DNA from: Acidobacteriaceae bacterium
GTDB taxonomy: Bacteria > Acidobacteriota > Terriglobia > Terriglobales > Acidobacteriaceae
Length of the DNA: 64,000 bases
Direction of reading: 5' to 3'
Assembly (NCBI GenBank): GCA_028283625.1
Contig: JAPWKG010000030.1
Coordinates: 1-64,000, forward strand
Shown one piece after another: positions 7,979 to 16,847 of this stretch. Position 1 is the first letter of the stretch; every line of letters begins with the position of its first letter. The translations under genes were made by a program, and so were the position numbers. Under the pieces are notes generated by a model, which saw only the letters and a list, made by a program, of their open reading frames with translations, was not told the origin of the DNA and made no database searches.

Positions 7979-9304
7979 CTATACCGAAGGATGCGAGAAG
8001 ATGCGCTTGATCGTAGCCAAAGCCGTGGCCCCCGCAAAAGCGACAACCGCCAGCAACATGACCCACAGCACGCCTTGATGACGCTCTCGAAAGCTGCGTT
8101 GGTCCTGCCGGGGTTGGAACGCCGGATTCTGCTGCTCGGCTCCCAGCAACGCCAGCTCGCTCGGCTGCGTGGCTCTAAAGCTTGCGGCGTACTCATAGGA
8201 CGGCGCGGAGAGTCCTGGATCGCCGTATCGCAACACATAGCGGCGCCCCGCCTCTGCGGCAAAACATAGCCGCCGCTCCCGCATAAGAAGCTGTATGGAA
8301 CGCAGAGGCAGCGGAGACAGCGTGCCGTTATGCACCGTGACCTCCACCGTTGCGGGAACGCGCAGATTCGCCCCCATCACCGCATCGACCGAGAGACGTT
8401 GCTGGCTGATGGAAGCAGCTCTCTGCTGCAGCAACGGTGGCAGCGCCATCTTTTCGCGCGAGATCGTGCCGCTGGCACTCTCCACCTCGCCCGTCTTCTT
8501 CGACGAGCCCGCAGGCCATGCGCTCACACTGAGCTCGCGGGCAAAGTTCTCCTGCCTGCCGGTATTGAGCTCGACCGCAACGCGCTCCAACGGAACATGC
8601 GCGGGCAAAGATAGGCGAACCGTCTGATCGTTCCCGCTTCGCTCAATCTGAGAGCTCATACTCACCGGCGTGTAGAGGACCTGCGCTTCGCGGCTGGGCA
8701 GAACACTGGCTCCCTGAACGACCTCTGCAGGCAGATGGAGCACAGCTCCCTGCAATGTCGCAAACTGCAACGCAACGTGCAGCTCCGGCATGGTCGTTTC
8801 CGCAAGCTGCAGTGAAGTCGAACGAGCCTGCTTCCTCGAAGTCAGGTCAAAGAGTGCAAAACTGCCCAGCTTCTCCCACGGTGAGCCTGCATCTCTGCGT
8901 CCGGTCACCTCTGCCACGGCAAAAAAGTCTTTGGCGTCAAGCTGCAGATCCAGCTCGCTGTACGGCCTCGAAGGCATTCCTAGATCAAATGCAACATGGT
9001 CACCCTGCACCGCACGGCCGCGCAGCAGTGCGGGCACAGGCTCCTGCCCCGCACTGGAGTTTTCCGTAAGCGCATAAGGCTGCTCCTGTCCATCGGCAAA
9101 GAGACGAAGGTCCTGCGCGCCACGCGAGTCCGCGTGGGCAAACACTGCGGCGTCCAGCCGCACACAGGCGGTCGTCTCAGCCTGCGCCGGAAGCGTGATG
9201 CTGCGCTCGTAACGAAGAGAGTGCGAAAGCGCATTCTGCGCCACAGGAGGAGCGGAAAACGCCTGCAGAATGGCCACTAAGCCCACCCACCCGAACGTTT
9301 TCAT
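7979..9304 (-). CDS. DUF3999-like exported, membrane-anchored protein
   Basis: A 441-residue protein with an N-terminal signal peptide, a long beta-rich extracytoplasmic region and one C-terminal transmembrane helix (VLWVMLLAVVAFAG) followed by basic residues. The opening RYERSITLP and the late RRYVLRYGDPGL / SELALLG pattern match what I know of DUF3999 proteins, which elsewhere accompany a DUF2339 membrane protein. No DUF2339 partner is present here; the neighbour is an exported TPR protein. The role is unknown, presumably in the cell envelope. Confidence 0.6.
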   Translation of the reverse strand: MKTFGWVGLVAILQAFSAPPVAQNALSHSLRYERSITLPAQAETTACVRLDAAVFAHADSRGAQDLRLFADGQEQPYALTENSSAGQEPVPALLRGRAVQGDHVAFDLGMPSRPYSELDLQLDAKDFFAVAEVTGRRDAGSPWEKLGSFALFDLTSRKQARSTSLQLAETTMPELHVALQFATLQGAVLHLPAEVVQGASVLPSREAQVLYTPVSMSSQIERSGNDQTVRLSLPAHVPLERVAVELNTGRQENFARELSVSAWPAGSSKKTGEVESASGTISREKMALPPLLQQRAASISQQRLSVDAVMGANLRVPATVEVTVHNGTLSPLPLRSIQLLMRERRLCFAAEAGRRYVLRYGDPGLSAPSYEYAASFRATQPSELALLGAEQQNPAFQPRQDQRSFRERHQGVLWVMLLAVVAFAGATALATIKRIFSHPSV

Positions 9305-9427
9305 GCCGACAGCTCCTGCACTTGCGCAGGGCGGCGCGCAGAGAGCGATCGATGAGCCAGGTCCAGCATCTCCCCCTTACTGTACGTGAACAATCCGGTG
9401 CTCCTTCGTCAAAATGTCACACAAAAG

Positions 9428-9456
9428 TTGCACCGTCGCGAGCTAACTCCTATTCT
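9428..9456 (+). promoter_or_regulatory. sigma-70-type promoter, near-leaderless
   Basis: TTGCAC (9428-9433) and TATTCT (9451-9456) are separated by exactly 17 bases. The -10 ends nine bases before the ATG at 9466, so the expected start site is only about three bases upstream of the coding sequence. Confidence 0.6.
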
Positions 9457-9465
9457 CAACAAGAG

Positions 9466-10197
9466 ATGGCTCAACCGCTTCGCATTCTCGTAGTCGATGA
9501 CGACCCGGTCATGCGCGAACTTCTCGACGCGCTGCTGGGCATCGCCGGCCATGTGGTCACCACGCTCGACTCCGGCGACGGTGCCGTGAGCCTACTGGAG
9601 ACGCAGCGTTTCGATGCGGTTTTAACCGATCTGCACATGCCTGGCCTACAGGGCAAGGAACTCGCCGCGAGGCTGCTCAAAGACCGCGCTCCCGGCACGC
9701 TGCTGGTAGGCATGAGCGGCAGTTTCCCCAGCGAAGAGGAAAAGAGGCAGCTTGACTGCTTTCTGCAGAAGCCGTTTACGCCCGAGCAGTTCAACGCTGC
9801 CATTGAAGCCGCACGACGCCGAACAACGCAGCCGCCTGCGCTCAGCCCTCGCACTCCCAGCACCCCGGTCATTCTGGACGACGAGGTCTTTCTCCGCCTG
9901 CGGGAGACTCTGCCCGCCGACTCGCTGGAAGGTCTTTACCAGCTGACTCTGGGCGATGTGCACGAGCGCGTCACGCGCATTCGGGCTGCCGGAGCCTTAC
10001 AGGACACCGAGACCGTCCGCACCGAAGCACACGCGATCAAAGGGGGCTCCGGCATGGTGGGCGCCTCAGAGATCTATCACCTCGCCACGGAACTCGAGCG
10101 TCATCCCGACGCATGGGAGATTCCCCTCACCAAGATGGAGCTGGCCTGCACGCGCTTGAAGGGTATGCTGGACTCCAGACTTCGCACGGAAAGATGA
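9466..10197 (+). CDS. receiver-HPt phosphorelay protein
   Basis: A 243-residue cytoplasmic signalling protein. Residues 1-118 are a CheY-like receiver: acidic pocket DDD at 11-13, phospho-acceptor D55 in LTDLHMPG, switch serine S84, conserved K102 in QKPF. Residues about 135-240 are a histidine phosphotransfer domain with phospho-histidine H189 in AHAIKGGSG. Such fusions receive phosphate from a kinase and pass it through the HPt to a second receiver. The LuxR-type regulator immediately downstream is the obvious candidate. No histidine kinase is encoded nearby. Earlier in-frame starts would place the promoter inside the gene, so ATG 9466 is preferred. Confidence 0.85.
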   Translation: MAQPLRILVVDDDPVMRELLDALLGIAGHVVTTLDSGDGAVSLLETQRFDAVLTDLHMPGLQGKELAARLLKDRAPGTLLVGMSGSFPSEEEKRQLDCFLQKPFTPEQFNAAIEAARRRTTQPPALSPRTPSTPVILDDEVFLRLRETLPADSLEGLYQLTLGDVHERVTRIRAAGALQDTETVRTEAHAIKGGSGMVGASEIYHLATELERHPDAWEIPLTKMELACTRLKGMLDSRLRTER

Positions 10198-10271
10198 TCC
10201 CCCACGCTGCAGGCTCTCGCAGTCTGTTGAGAACATTTAGCCTGAATCGACGAGGAAGACGCTGACCGCTT

Positions 10272-10973
10272 ATGGCGACTGTAAAAAAAAGCACAGGAAA
10301 GACAATCAACTCCACCGTTCGCATTGTCGTGGCAGATGATCATCCTGTCGTCCGTTTTGGCGTGAAGAACATGCTCATGAACGAAGACGGCTTTGAAGTT
10401 GTTGGCGAAGCCGCCGACGGCGAACAGGCGATCACGGAAACGATCGAGCTCGAGCCGGATATTCTTCTTCTCGACATGCAGATGCCCAAGCTGCCCGGGC
10501 TGGAGGCTATGCGTGCGATTATGTCGCGCGCTCCACGCGTCAAGATCGTTCTCCTGACCAGCACCATTACGCCGCAGCAGGTCATCGAAGCCCTGCAGAT
10601 CGGCGCACGCGGTATTGTGCTCAAAGACTCCGTCGCCGCGGACCTTGGCGAAAGCCTGCGCGCGGTGCTCAGCGGCGATTACTGGATCGGCGGCCAGCGC
10701 GTGGCCAACCTGCTGGCTGCGCTGCATGACCTGATGCAGCAGGCTGCCGCCGCTCCCGAGAAGAAGACCTACGGGCTGACACCGCGCGAGCTTGAGGTCG
10801 TGCAATGCATCGTCGAAGGCTGCTCGAACAAGGACATCGCCAAGCAGTTCACGATCTCCGAAGAGACCGTAAAGCGCCACCTGTCCAACATCTTCGATAA
10901 GACCGGTGTCTCGACTCGCTTGGAGCTGGCGTTATTCGCCATCAGCCACAAGCTGGTCGATATCGAAAAGTAA
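10272..10973 (+). CDS. NarL/FixJ-family response regulator
   Basis: A two-domain DNA-binding regulator of 233 residues. The receiver (about 16-135) has acidic pocket ADDH, phospho-acceptor D68 in LLLDMQMP and the K of LKDS. The C-terminal LuxR-type helix-turn-helix (about 165-225) has the family pattern LTPRELEVVQCIVEG followed by NKDIAKQF and SEETVKRHLSNIF. It lies 74 bases after the receiver-HPt gene on the same strand and probably forms its output partner. GAGGAAGA upstream of ATG supports the start. The sensor and target genes are not evident in the window. Confidence 0.9.
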   Translation: MATVKKSTGKTINSTVRIVVADDHPVVRFGVKNMLMNEDGFEVVGEAADGEQAITETIELEPDILLLDMQMPKLPGLEAMRAIMSRAPRVKIVLLTSTITPQQVIEALQIGARGIVLKDSVAADLGESLRAVLSGDYWIGGQRVANLLAALHDLMQQAAAAPEKKTYGLTPRELEVVQCIVEGCSNKDIAKQFTISEETVKRHLSNIFDKTGVSTRLELALFAISHKLVDIEK

Positions 10974-10992
10974 TTCGCCGGGTTCACGCACA

Positions 10993-10998
10993 TACAAT
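10993..10998 (+). promoter_or_regulatory. TACAAT -10 element, likely leaderless ypdA start
   Basis: TACAAT ends exactly six bases before the ypdA ATG, the same geometry as at uppP. No recognisable -35 element is present. Confidence 0.5.
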
Positions 10999-11004
10999 AG
11001 GGGC

Positions 11005-12045
11005 ATGAGTGAAGAACTGCTTGACGTCCTCGTTATCGGTGCCGGCCCTACAGGGATGGCGTGTGCGATCGATGCGCAGAACATGGGTTTCCGTGTAGCG
11101 CTGGTCGATAAGGGCTGTCTAACGAACTCGCTCTTTCACTACCCGGCAAACATGACCTTCTTCACCACGCCGGAACTGCTCGAGATCGGCAACATGCCGT
11201 TTCCTTCGACTAACCAAAAGCCGACGCGCGGCGAAGCTCTTGAGTATTACCGCAAAGTCGCCCAGCACTACAATCTGGACGTTCGCCAGTATGAGCGTGT
11301 CGTGCGGGTTACCGGCAGCGACGGCGACTTTTCCGTGCATACGGTGGACCGCTTTGAGCGCGAACTGGTGCACAGGACACGCAAGCTGATCGTCTCCACC
11401 GGCTACTATGATCTGCCGAACTATCTGAACGTCCCGGGCGAAAAGCTCGCCAAGGTTGCGCACTATTACAACGAGCCACATCCGTTCTACGGTCAGGATG
11501 TCCTGATTGTTGGCGGTAAGAACTCAGCCGCGATTGCAGCGCTTGAGCTCTGGCGCCACGGCGCGCGCGTCACGCTCGTTCATCGCGGGAAAGAGCTGCA
11601 CAACCATATCAAGTACTGGATCAAGCCGGATATCGAAAACCGTATCAAGAACGGCGAAGTGGCAGCGTACTTTGAATCAGTAATTACCGGCATTGGCGAA
11701 GACACCGTGACGCTGCATACGCCGGAAGGCGAAAAGGTGTTGCCGAACAACTTCATCTTTGCGCTGACGGGCTACCGTCCGGACTTCACCTTCCTCGAGT
11801 CTCTCGGCGTCAAACTGGATGCCAACAACGCACGCTGCCCGGAGTGCAGCCGCGAAACGCTGGAGTCCAACGTGCCCGGCCTTTACCTCGCAGGCGTCGT
11901 GGTGGCCGGCGAACGCACCAATGAAGTCTTTATCGAGAACGGCCGTTTTCATGGTGCGCTGATCGCAGCCGACCTAGCGGCGAAGCTCGGGAACCGCAAC
12001 GTCGAGAAGCCCGTAGCTCCCGCCTATACGGTAGCCGCAGAGTAA
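11005..12045 (+). CDS. ypdA: YpdA family bacillithiol disulfide reductase
   Basis: An FAD/NADPH-dependent oxidoreductase of 346 residues. It has the N-terminal dinucleotide fold GAGPTGMACA, a second nucleotide fold VGGKNSAAIAALEL and the closing GLYLAGVVVAG / EVFIENGRFHG segments typical of YpdA. In bacilli YpdA reduces oxidised bacillithiol, so its presence suggests bacillithiol-based thiol chemistry; bsh genes are not in the window. The canonical thioredoxin-reductase CxxC pair is absent, as in YpdA. ATG 11005 is favoured; a longer frame from 10906 would run through the preceding regulator gene and the -10 element. Confidence 0.88.
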   Translation: MSEELLDVLVIGAGPTGMACAIDAQNMGFRVALVDKGCLTNSLFHYPANMTFFTTPELLEIGNMPFPSTNQKPTRGEALEYYRKVAQHYNLDVRQYERVVRVTGSDGDFSVHTVDRFERELVHRTRKLIVSTGYYDLPNYLNVPGEKLAKVAHYYNEPHPFYGQDVLIVGGKNSAAIAALELWRHGARVTLVHRGKELHNHIKYWIKPDIENRIKNGEVAAYFESVITGIGEDTVTLHTPEGEKVLPNNFIFALTGYRPDFTFLESLGVKLDANNARCPECSRETLESNVPGLYLAGVVVAGERTNEVFIENGRFHGALIAADLAAKLGNRNVEKPVAPAYTVAAE

Positions 12046-12123
12046 GTTGGACGATGATCGGCAACGTGCGCGCTCTGAACCGCCGTTGCCGAATTACCAT
12101 GGATGCCGAAGGAAACCGCCTCC

Positions 12124-13671
12124 ATGACCACCATTCAACAGGACGACTTCATCGAGAGTGTACGAGCTGCGCTCCAGTACATCAGCTTCTACCACCCGGT
12201 CGATTACATCGAGAACCTGACTCGAGCCTACGAGCTGGAGCAGTCGCCTTCTGCCAAGGATGCCATCAAGCAGATCCTGGTCAACTCGCGCATGTGCGCT
12301 GAGGGCCATCGTCCGATCTGTCAGGACACTGGCATCGTGACCGTCTTCATCAAGCTCGGCATGGAGTGCCACTTCGCCAAAGGCGAAGCCCCCGCAACCA
12401 TGACGCTACAGGAGATGTGCGATCAGGGCGTGCGCGAGGCGTGGCTCGACCCCGATAACAAGCTCCGCGGCTCAATCCTTGCCGACCCGGCCTTCTCGCG
12501 CAAGAATACGCGCGACAATACCCCCTGCGTCGTCGAAGTCTCGCTTGTGCAGGGCAATACGGTAGACATTACGGTTGCAGCAAAGGGCGGCGGTTCAGAG
12601 GCCAAGTCCAAATTCGCCATGCTGAACCCCTCCGACTCGATTGTGGATTGGGTGCTGAAAACCGTTCCGACAATGGGCGCAGGCTGGTGCCCACCGGGCA
12701 TGCTCGGCATCGGCATTGGCGGCACGGCGGAGAAAGCCATGCTGCTGGCCAAGCAGGCCTTGATGGACCCGATCGACATGCAGGAGCTCAAAGCTCGCGG
12801 TCCGAAGAACAACCTTGAGAAGTTGCGCATCGAGCTCTATGACAAGGTAAACGCACTTGGCATCGGAGCTCAGGGGCTCGGGGGCTTGACCACCGTTCTC
12901 GATGTAAAGATTCTCGATTGGCCCTCGCATGCAGCGAATCTCCCCGTCGCCATGATTCCGAACTGCGCCGCAACACGCCATGCGCACTTCGTGCTGAAAG
13001 GCGAGGGACCGGTGTATATCGATCCGCCTTCGCTCGAACACTGGCCATCCATGACCTATGAAGCCCACGGCGGTAAGCGTGTAAACCTGGACACTCTAAC
13101 GCACGAAGAGATCAAGAGCTGGAAGCCGGGCGATGTCCTGCTCCTGAACGGCAAGCTCCTCACGGGACGCGATGCCGCGCATAAGCGCCTTACCGAGATG
13201 CTTTCCCGTGGCGAAACACTTCCCGTCGACTTCACCAACAAGCTCATCTACTACGTTGGTCCGGTCGACCCGGTACACGGCGAGGTAGTCGGCCCCGCGG
13301 GCCCGACCACGGCTACGCGCATGGACAAGTTCACGCGTCAGATGCTGGAGCAAACCGGACTGCTCGGCATGGTGGGCAAGGCGGAGCGCGGCGAGCAGGC
13401 TATCGAGGCCATTCGTGACAATCAGGCCATCTACCTGATTGCGATCGGAGGTGCCGCCTACCTCGTCTCCAAGGCGATCAAGCACTCCCGGCTCATGGCG
13501 TTTGAAGATCTCGGCATGGAAGCCATCTACGAGTTTGATGTTGTCGATATGCCCGTCACCGTCGCCGTGGATACGAAGGGCGACAGCGTTCACATTACAG
13601 GTCCAGCAGAATGGAAAGAAAAGATCGCTCACTCCATGGCGCTGGGTGAAGTCGCCATACTGAATCAGTAG
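12124..13671 (+). CDS. fumA: class I fumarate hydratase ([4Fe-4S])
   Basis: An iron-sulfur fumarase of the TCA cycle, interconverting fumarate and malate. It is 515 residues, combining the alpha and beta regions that are separate subunits in some bacteria. Visible hallmarks are the cysteine segment ICQDTGIV, KGGGSEAKS, GIGGTAEKAM, PNCAATRH (cluster cysteine), and the C-terminal GPTTATRMD and GGAAYLVSKAIK stretches. As an oxygen-sensitive type it differs from the class II FumC. The start at 12124 is preferred because AAGGAA lies nine bases upstream. A terminator follows at 13709. Confidence 0.92.
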   Translation: MTTIQQDDFIESVRAALQYISFYHPVDYIENLTRAYELEQSPSAKDAIKQILVNSRMCAEGHRPICQDTGIVTVFIKLGMECHFAKGEAPATMTLQEMCDQGVREAWLDPDNKLRGSILADPAFSRKNTRDNTPCVVEVSLVQGNTVDITVAAKGGGSEAKSKFAMLNPSDSIVDWVLKTVPTMGAGWCPPGMLGIGIGGTAEKAMLLAKQALMDPIDMQELKARGPKNNLEKLRIELYDKVNALGIGAQGLGGLTTVLDVKILDWPSHAANLPVAMIPNCAATRHAHFVLKGEGPVYIDPPSLEHWPSMTYEAHGGKRVNLDTLTHEEIKSWKPGDVLLLNGKLLTGRDAAHKRLTEMLSRGETLPVDFTNKLIYYVGPVDPVHGEVVGPAGPTTATRMDKFTRQMLEQTGLLGMVGKAERGEQAIEAIRDNQAIYLIAIGGAAYLVSKAIKHSRLMAFEDLGMEAIYEFDVVDMPVTVAVDTKGDSVHITGPAEWKEKIAHSMALGEVAILNQ

Positions 13672-13708
13672 CAAGCCTTTCTAATAGTGAACTTTGCACC
13701 AAAAGGTT

Positions 13709-13740
13709 GCCCGCGAAGAAGATTCTTTCGCGGGCATCGT
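13709..13740 (+). terminator. intrinsic terminator after fumarase
   Basis: GCCCGCGAA (13709-13717) pairs with TTCGCGGGC (13727-13735), followed by a T-rich stretch (atcgttttgtttg). Confidence 0.65.
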
Positions 13741-13850
13741 TTTGTTTGCAGCACCGCATCCATGTCTGATACGTGACTGTGCGCCTGCCCACGATCCACG
13801 ATCAGCAAGCCCATTCGCGCTAACACCCGTTTTCGTCAGGAGAAAACACC

Positions 13851-15383
13851 ATGAAGCTCCGTACGACCCAACGCGCTGCGATGACTCTTTCCGCGGCCGC
13901 GCTCTTCTCTCTCTTCCCTGTTCTCGCTCACTCTCAGGAAGCCAACCCGACCACGATCGCTCCCGGCGCCCAACAAGGCACGGTCATCGCTCAGGGTAAG
14001 GATGGCCTATACATCTACCATGTGAAGGTCGTGGAACGCGATCTCGATGCGGTGAACTATCTCAACCGCTCCGGCGCCACAAAGATCGGCTTCGACGGCA
14101 CGAACCTTATGCCGAACGCACACGGCGAAGCCAAGGTAGATGCGGTCACCGGCAAGACGAATATCTCCGTGAGCTTCAAGGGCCTTACCCCGGCCAATGG
14201 CTTCGGAGCGGAGTACCTGACCTATGTTCTGTGGGCAATCTCCGCGGACGGACGACCGCAGAACCTGGGCGAGCTTGAACTTTCCGGCGACAAAGCCAGC
14301 CTGAACGTCAGCACCTCATTCCAGTCCTTCGGCCTCATCGTTACGGCGGAGCCTTACTTTGCTGTTTCGCAGCCGAGCGATGTCGTTGTGCTGCAAAACG
14401 TCTTTACCGACAAGACGCAGGGCATCCTGCAGCATGTAAATATCCACTACTCGCTGCTGCCCAAGGGGCTATACGCCAACACCAACGGCGCGAAGAGCGT
14501 CGAAGATCCGATCACAGATCGAGAGCACTACCCTCTGGCGTTGTATGAGGCTCATAACGCCGCTCGCATCGCGCTGGCCGCAGGCGCAGAGCAATACGCA
14601 CCGGACATCGTAAAACGTATGCAGGTGAACCTGAAGAATGCAGACGACATGCAGCATGCCAAGAGCCGCGATGTAAAGATGATCTTTACCGAAGCGCGCG
14701 AAGCAACGCAGCGCGCAGAGGATGCGCGTCTTGTAACGCTGCGCAAGCAAGCAGCGGAACGGCAGCAGGCGGATCGCGATGCACGCGCGAACGCTGAAGC
14801 ACAGGCAAACGCGGCACAGGCGCAGGCAGATGCCGCCGCAGCGGCAAAGGCCCAGGCCGATGCAGACCGTGCCCGAGCCGAAGCAGAGGCCGCCAAGGCT
14901 CAGGCTCAGGCAGATGCCGCACGCCAGGATGCGGCCTCCACGCGCGAAAAGCTTCGCTCGCAGCTCAACTCCGTTCTGGCCACCAGCGAAAACGCGCGCG
15001 GCCTGATCGTGAACATGGATGACGTGCTGTTTGATACCGGCAAGTACACACTGAAGCCCGCAACGCAGGTCTCGCTGGCCAAGGTGGCGACGATTCTGCA
15101 GCTCTATCCCGATCTGAAGGTACACGTGGAGGGCTATACCGACTCCGTTGGAAGCGATCAGTACAACCAGACGCTGAGCGAAAATCGCGCAAACGCCGTG
15201 AAAGACTTCCTGACGCAGAACGGTGTTCCAGCAGATAACGTCACCTCGCAGGGCTATGGCAAAACCCACCCTGTTGACGACAACTCCACCGCTGCGGGTC
15301 GTGCAAAGAACCGACGCGTCAATCTGGTCGTCTCCGGCGATGCGATTGGCGTAAAGGAATCGACACCCGACGATCAGCAATAA
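13851..15383 (+). CDS. OmpA-family outer membrane protein with Ala-rich coiled coil
   Basis: A 510-residue envelope protein. A Sec signal peptide (to about 27) precedes an N-terminal beta-rich domain of unknown type (about 40-200). A long helix rich in Ala, Gln, Asp and Arg (about 270-370) probably forms a periplasm-spanning coiled coil. The C-terminal OmpA/MotB peptidoglycan-binding domain has the motifs DVLFDTGKYTLKP, VEGYTDSVGSDQYN and LSENRANAVKDFL. It probably tethers the outer membrane or a surface complex to the wall, as in YiaD or Pal-like proteins. A strong terminator follows, so it is likely monocistronic. Confidence 0.85.
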   Translation: MKLRTTQRAAMTLSAAALFSLFPVLAHSQEANPTTIAPGAQQGTVIAQGKDGLYIYHVKVVERDLDAVNYLNRSGATKIGFDGTNLMPNAHGEAKVDAVTGKTNISVSFKGLTPANGFGAEYLTYVLWAISADGRPQNLGELELSGDKASLNVSTSFQSFGLIVTAEPYFAVSQPSDVVVLQNVFTDKTQGILQHVNIHYSLLPKGLYANTNGAKSVEDPITDREHYPLALYEAHNAARIALAAGAEQYAPDIVKRMQVNLKNADDMQHAKSRDVKMIFTEAREATQRAEDARLVTLRKQAAERQQADRDARANAEAQANAAQAQADAAAAAKAQADADRARAEAEAAKAQAQADAARQDAASTREKLRSQLNSVLATSENARGLIVNMDDVLFDTGKYTLKPATQVSLAKVATILQLYPDLKVHVEGYTDSVGSDQYNQTLSENRANAVKDFLTQNGVPADNVTSQGYGKTHPVDDNSTAAGRAKNRRVNLVVSGDAIGVKESTPDDQQ

Positions 15384-15419
15384 ACTTGCTGGTTCCGGCA
15401 TTCGGAGGAACAATAAAAG

Positions 15420-15444
15420 GGCTGCACTTCGGTGCAGCCTTTTT
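15420..15444 (+). terminator. intrinsic terminator after the OmpA-family gene
   Basis: GGCTGCAC (15420-15427), TTCG tetraloop, GTGCAGCC (15432-15439), then five T residues: a textbook intrinsic terminator. Confidence 0.9.
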
Positions 15445-15479
15445 ATCTCAGAAGATCTCTTTCAAGGATTGGAACGAGC

Positions 15480-16256
15480 GTGGGAATTTCTCTCAAGGGC
15501 AAGCGAGTATTTGTGACCGGCGCCAGCGCCGGTATCGGTGAAGCAACAGCAAAGGAGTTCGCCAAGCAGGGAGCGAGCATTCTGCTCTGTGCCCGGCGCC
15601 TCGATCGCCTCAAAACCATGGAGCCCGAGCTGCGAGCTCTAGGCGCACCAGACGTATATAGCTTCGAGCTCGACGTAACCGACCGCGACAAGGTGGAAAG
15701 CTCGCTGACCTCTCTGCCGGGGCAATGGGGCGAGATCGATGTTCTGGTCAATAACGCCGGCCTGAGCCGCGGCCTGAACAAGATCTACGAAGACGACATC
15801 GATAACTGGGAAGAGATGATCAACACCAACGTCAAGGGTCTGCTGTATGTGACGCGCGCCGTTGTTCCCGGCATGGTGGCACGCGGTCGCGGACATGTCA
15901 TCAGCCTCGGCTCAATCGCAGGCCAGCAGGCTTACCCCGGCGGCGGTGTGTACTGCGCAACCAAAGTCGCGGAGCGCTTCATCTCCGACGGCTTGCGGAT
16001 CGACCTGAACGGTACTGACATTCGCGTTACAACGGTTGATCCTGGCATGGTCGAAACCGAGTTCAGCAAAGTGCGTTTCCACGGGGACGAGCAGCGTGCG
16101 GCAAAAACCTATGCCAACATTCAACCGTTGCTCGCTGAAGATATTGCCGACGCCATCGTCTGGGCGGCCACTCGTCCCGCTCACGTTTGCGTGCAATCCA
16201 TTCTGCTCTGCCCCAACGCACAGGCCAACACCTACGTCGTTTCACGCAAGGCGTAA
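15480..16256 (+). CDS. SDR oxidoreductase, YdfG-like
   Basis: A 258-residue NAD(P)-dependent short-chain dehydrogenase. It shows the cofactor motif TGASAGIGEATA, NNAGLSRG, the catalytic serine in ISLGSIAGQ and the Y-x-x-x-K pair in YCATKVAERF. The C-terminal stretch VETEFSKVRFHGD closely matches E. coli YdfG (3-hydroxy acid dehydrogenase / malonic semialdehyde reductase), the likeliest activity. The start is GTG: the gene begins 36 bases after the preceding terminator and no ATG is available. The upstream Shine-Dalgarno site is weak. Confidence 0.83.
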   Translation: MGISLKGKRVFVTGASAGIGEATAKEFAKQGASILLCARRLDRLKTMEPELRALGAPDVYSFELDVTDRDKVESSLTSLPGQWGEIDVLVNNAGLSRGLNKIYEDDIDNWEEMINTNVKGLLYVTRAVVPGMVARGRGHVISLGSIAGQQAYPGGGVYCATKVAERFISDGLRIDLNGTDIRVTTVDPGMVETEFSKVRFHGDEQRAAKTYANIQPLLAEDIADAIVWAATRPAHVCVQSILLCPNAQANTYVVSRKA

Positions 16257-16270
16257 GCTACGCCTGCACA

Positions 16271-16310
16271 AAAAACGCGATCCGAAGCCGGAGCTTCGGA
16301 TCGCGTTTTT
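16271..16310. terminator. bidirectional terminator
   Basis: Perfect 18-bp stem (16271-16288 with 16293-16310), CGGA loop, A5 on one side and T5 on the other, between the convergent SDR and RidA genes. It fits intrinsic termination on both strands. Confidence 0.92.
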
Positions 16311-16328
16311 CTGTACAGCGAAAAGTGC

Positions 16329-16814
16329 TCACTTGCTCCGCACGGCAATCACTTCCACTTCCAGCAAGCCCCAGGGGACAACCAGTCCTGCAACCTGCAC
16401 GGCAGAACGTGCAGGCTTATTGGGCTGCTCCGCCGTTCCGAAGAAACGGGTATAACTTGCCTGCAAGCCGGGGAAGTCCATCTTGCCGCCCTTCGCAGGG
16501 TCACCCACAAGAAAAACCGTCATCTTCACGACATCCTTCATCTCCAACCCCTGCGCACGCAGCGATGCCTGAATTTTCGTGAAGACACTCAGCGCCTGCG
16601 CCTGCGTGTCGCCATACACAGGTGCGGCACCTTTGGCCACAGCGTCAGCGTTCGCAGGGCTCGCGACCTGACCGGAAAGGTAATAAGTATCCCCGGCCCA
16701 GACACCGGTCGCAATCGGCATCTTCTCATCCGGCTGAATATGCTTGACCGTGGTCTGTGCGCCTGCGCTTGCAGCCAGTAACGGCAGGCAGAGTATCCAT
16801 GCGGCGATTTTCAT
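16329..16814 (-). CDS. exported RidA-family imine/enamine deaminase
   Basis: RidA proteins hydrolyse reactive 2-aminoacrylate and other imines released by PLP enzymes and amino-acid oxidases. This 161-residue member has a Sec signal peptide (MKIAAWILCLPLLAASAGA) and the YjgF fold. The conserved arginine needed for deaminase activity is retained (R136 in KPARSAVQV). It lies 33 bases after the amine-oxidase gene on the same strand, with a strong GGAGGAGGAAG ribosome site. A periplasmic RidA beside a Tat-exported oxidase suggests the pair handles imino products outside the cytoplasm. Confidence 0.85.
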   Translation of the reverse strand: MKIAAWILCLPLLAASAGAQTTVKHIQPDEKMPIATGVWAGDTYYLSGQVASPANADAVAKGAAPVYGDTQAQALSVFTKIQASLRAQGLEMKDVVKMTVFLVGDPAKGGKMDFPGLQASYTRFFGTAEQPNKPARSAVQVAGLVVPWGLLEVEVIAVRSK

Positions 16815-16847
16815 TCTTCCTCCTCCTTTGATCGGTACGTGGTGCGT

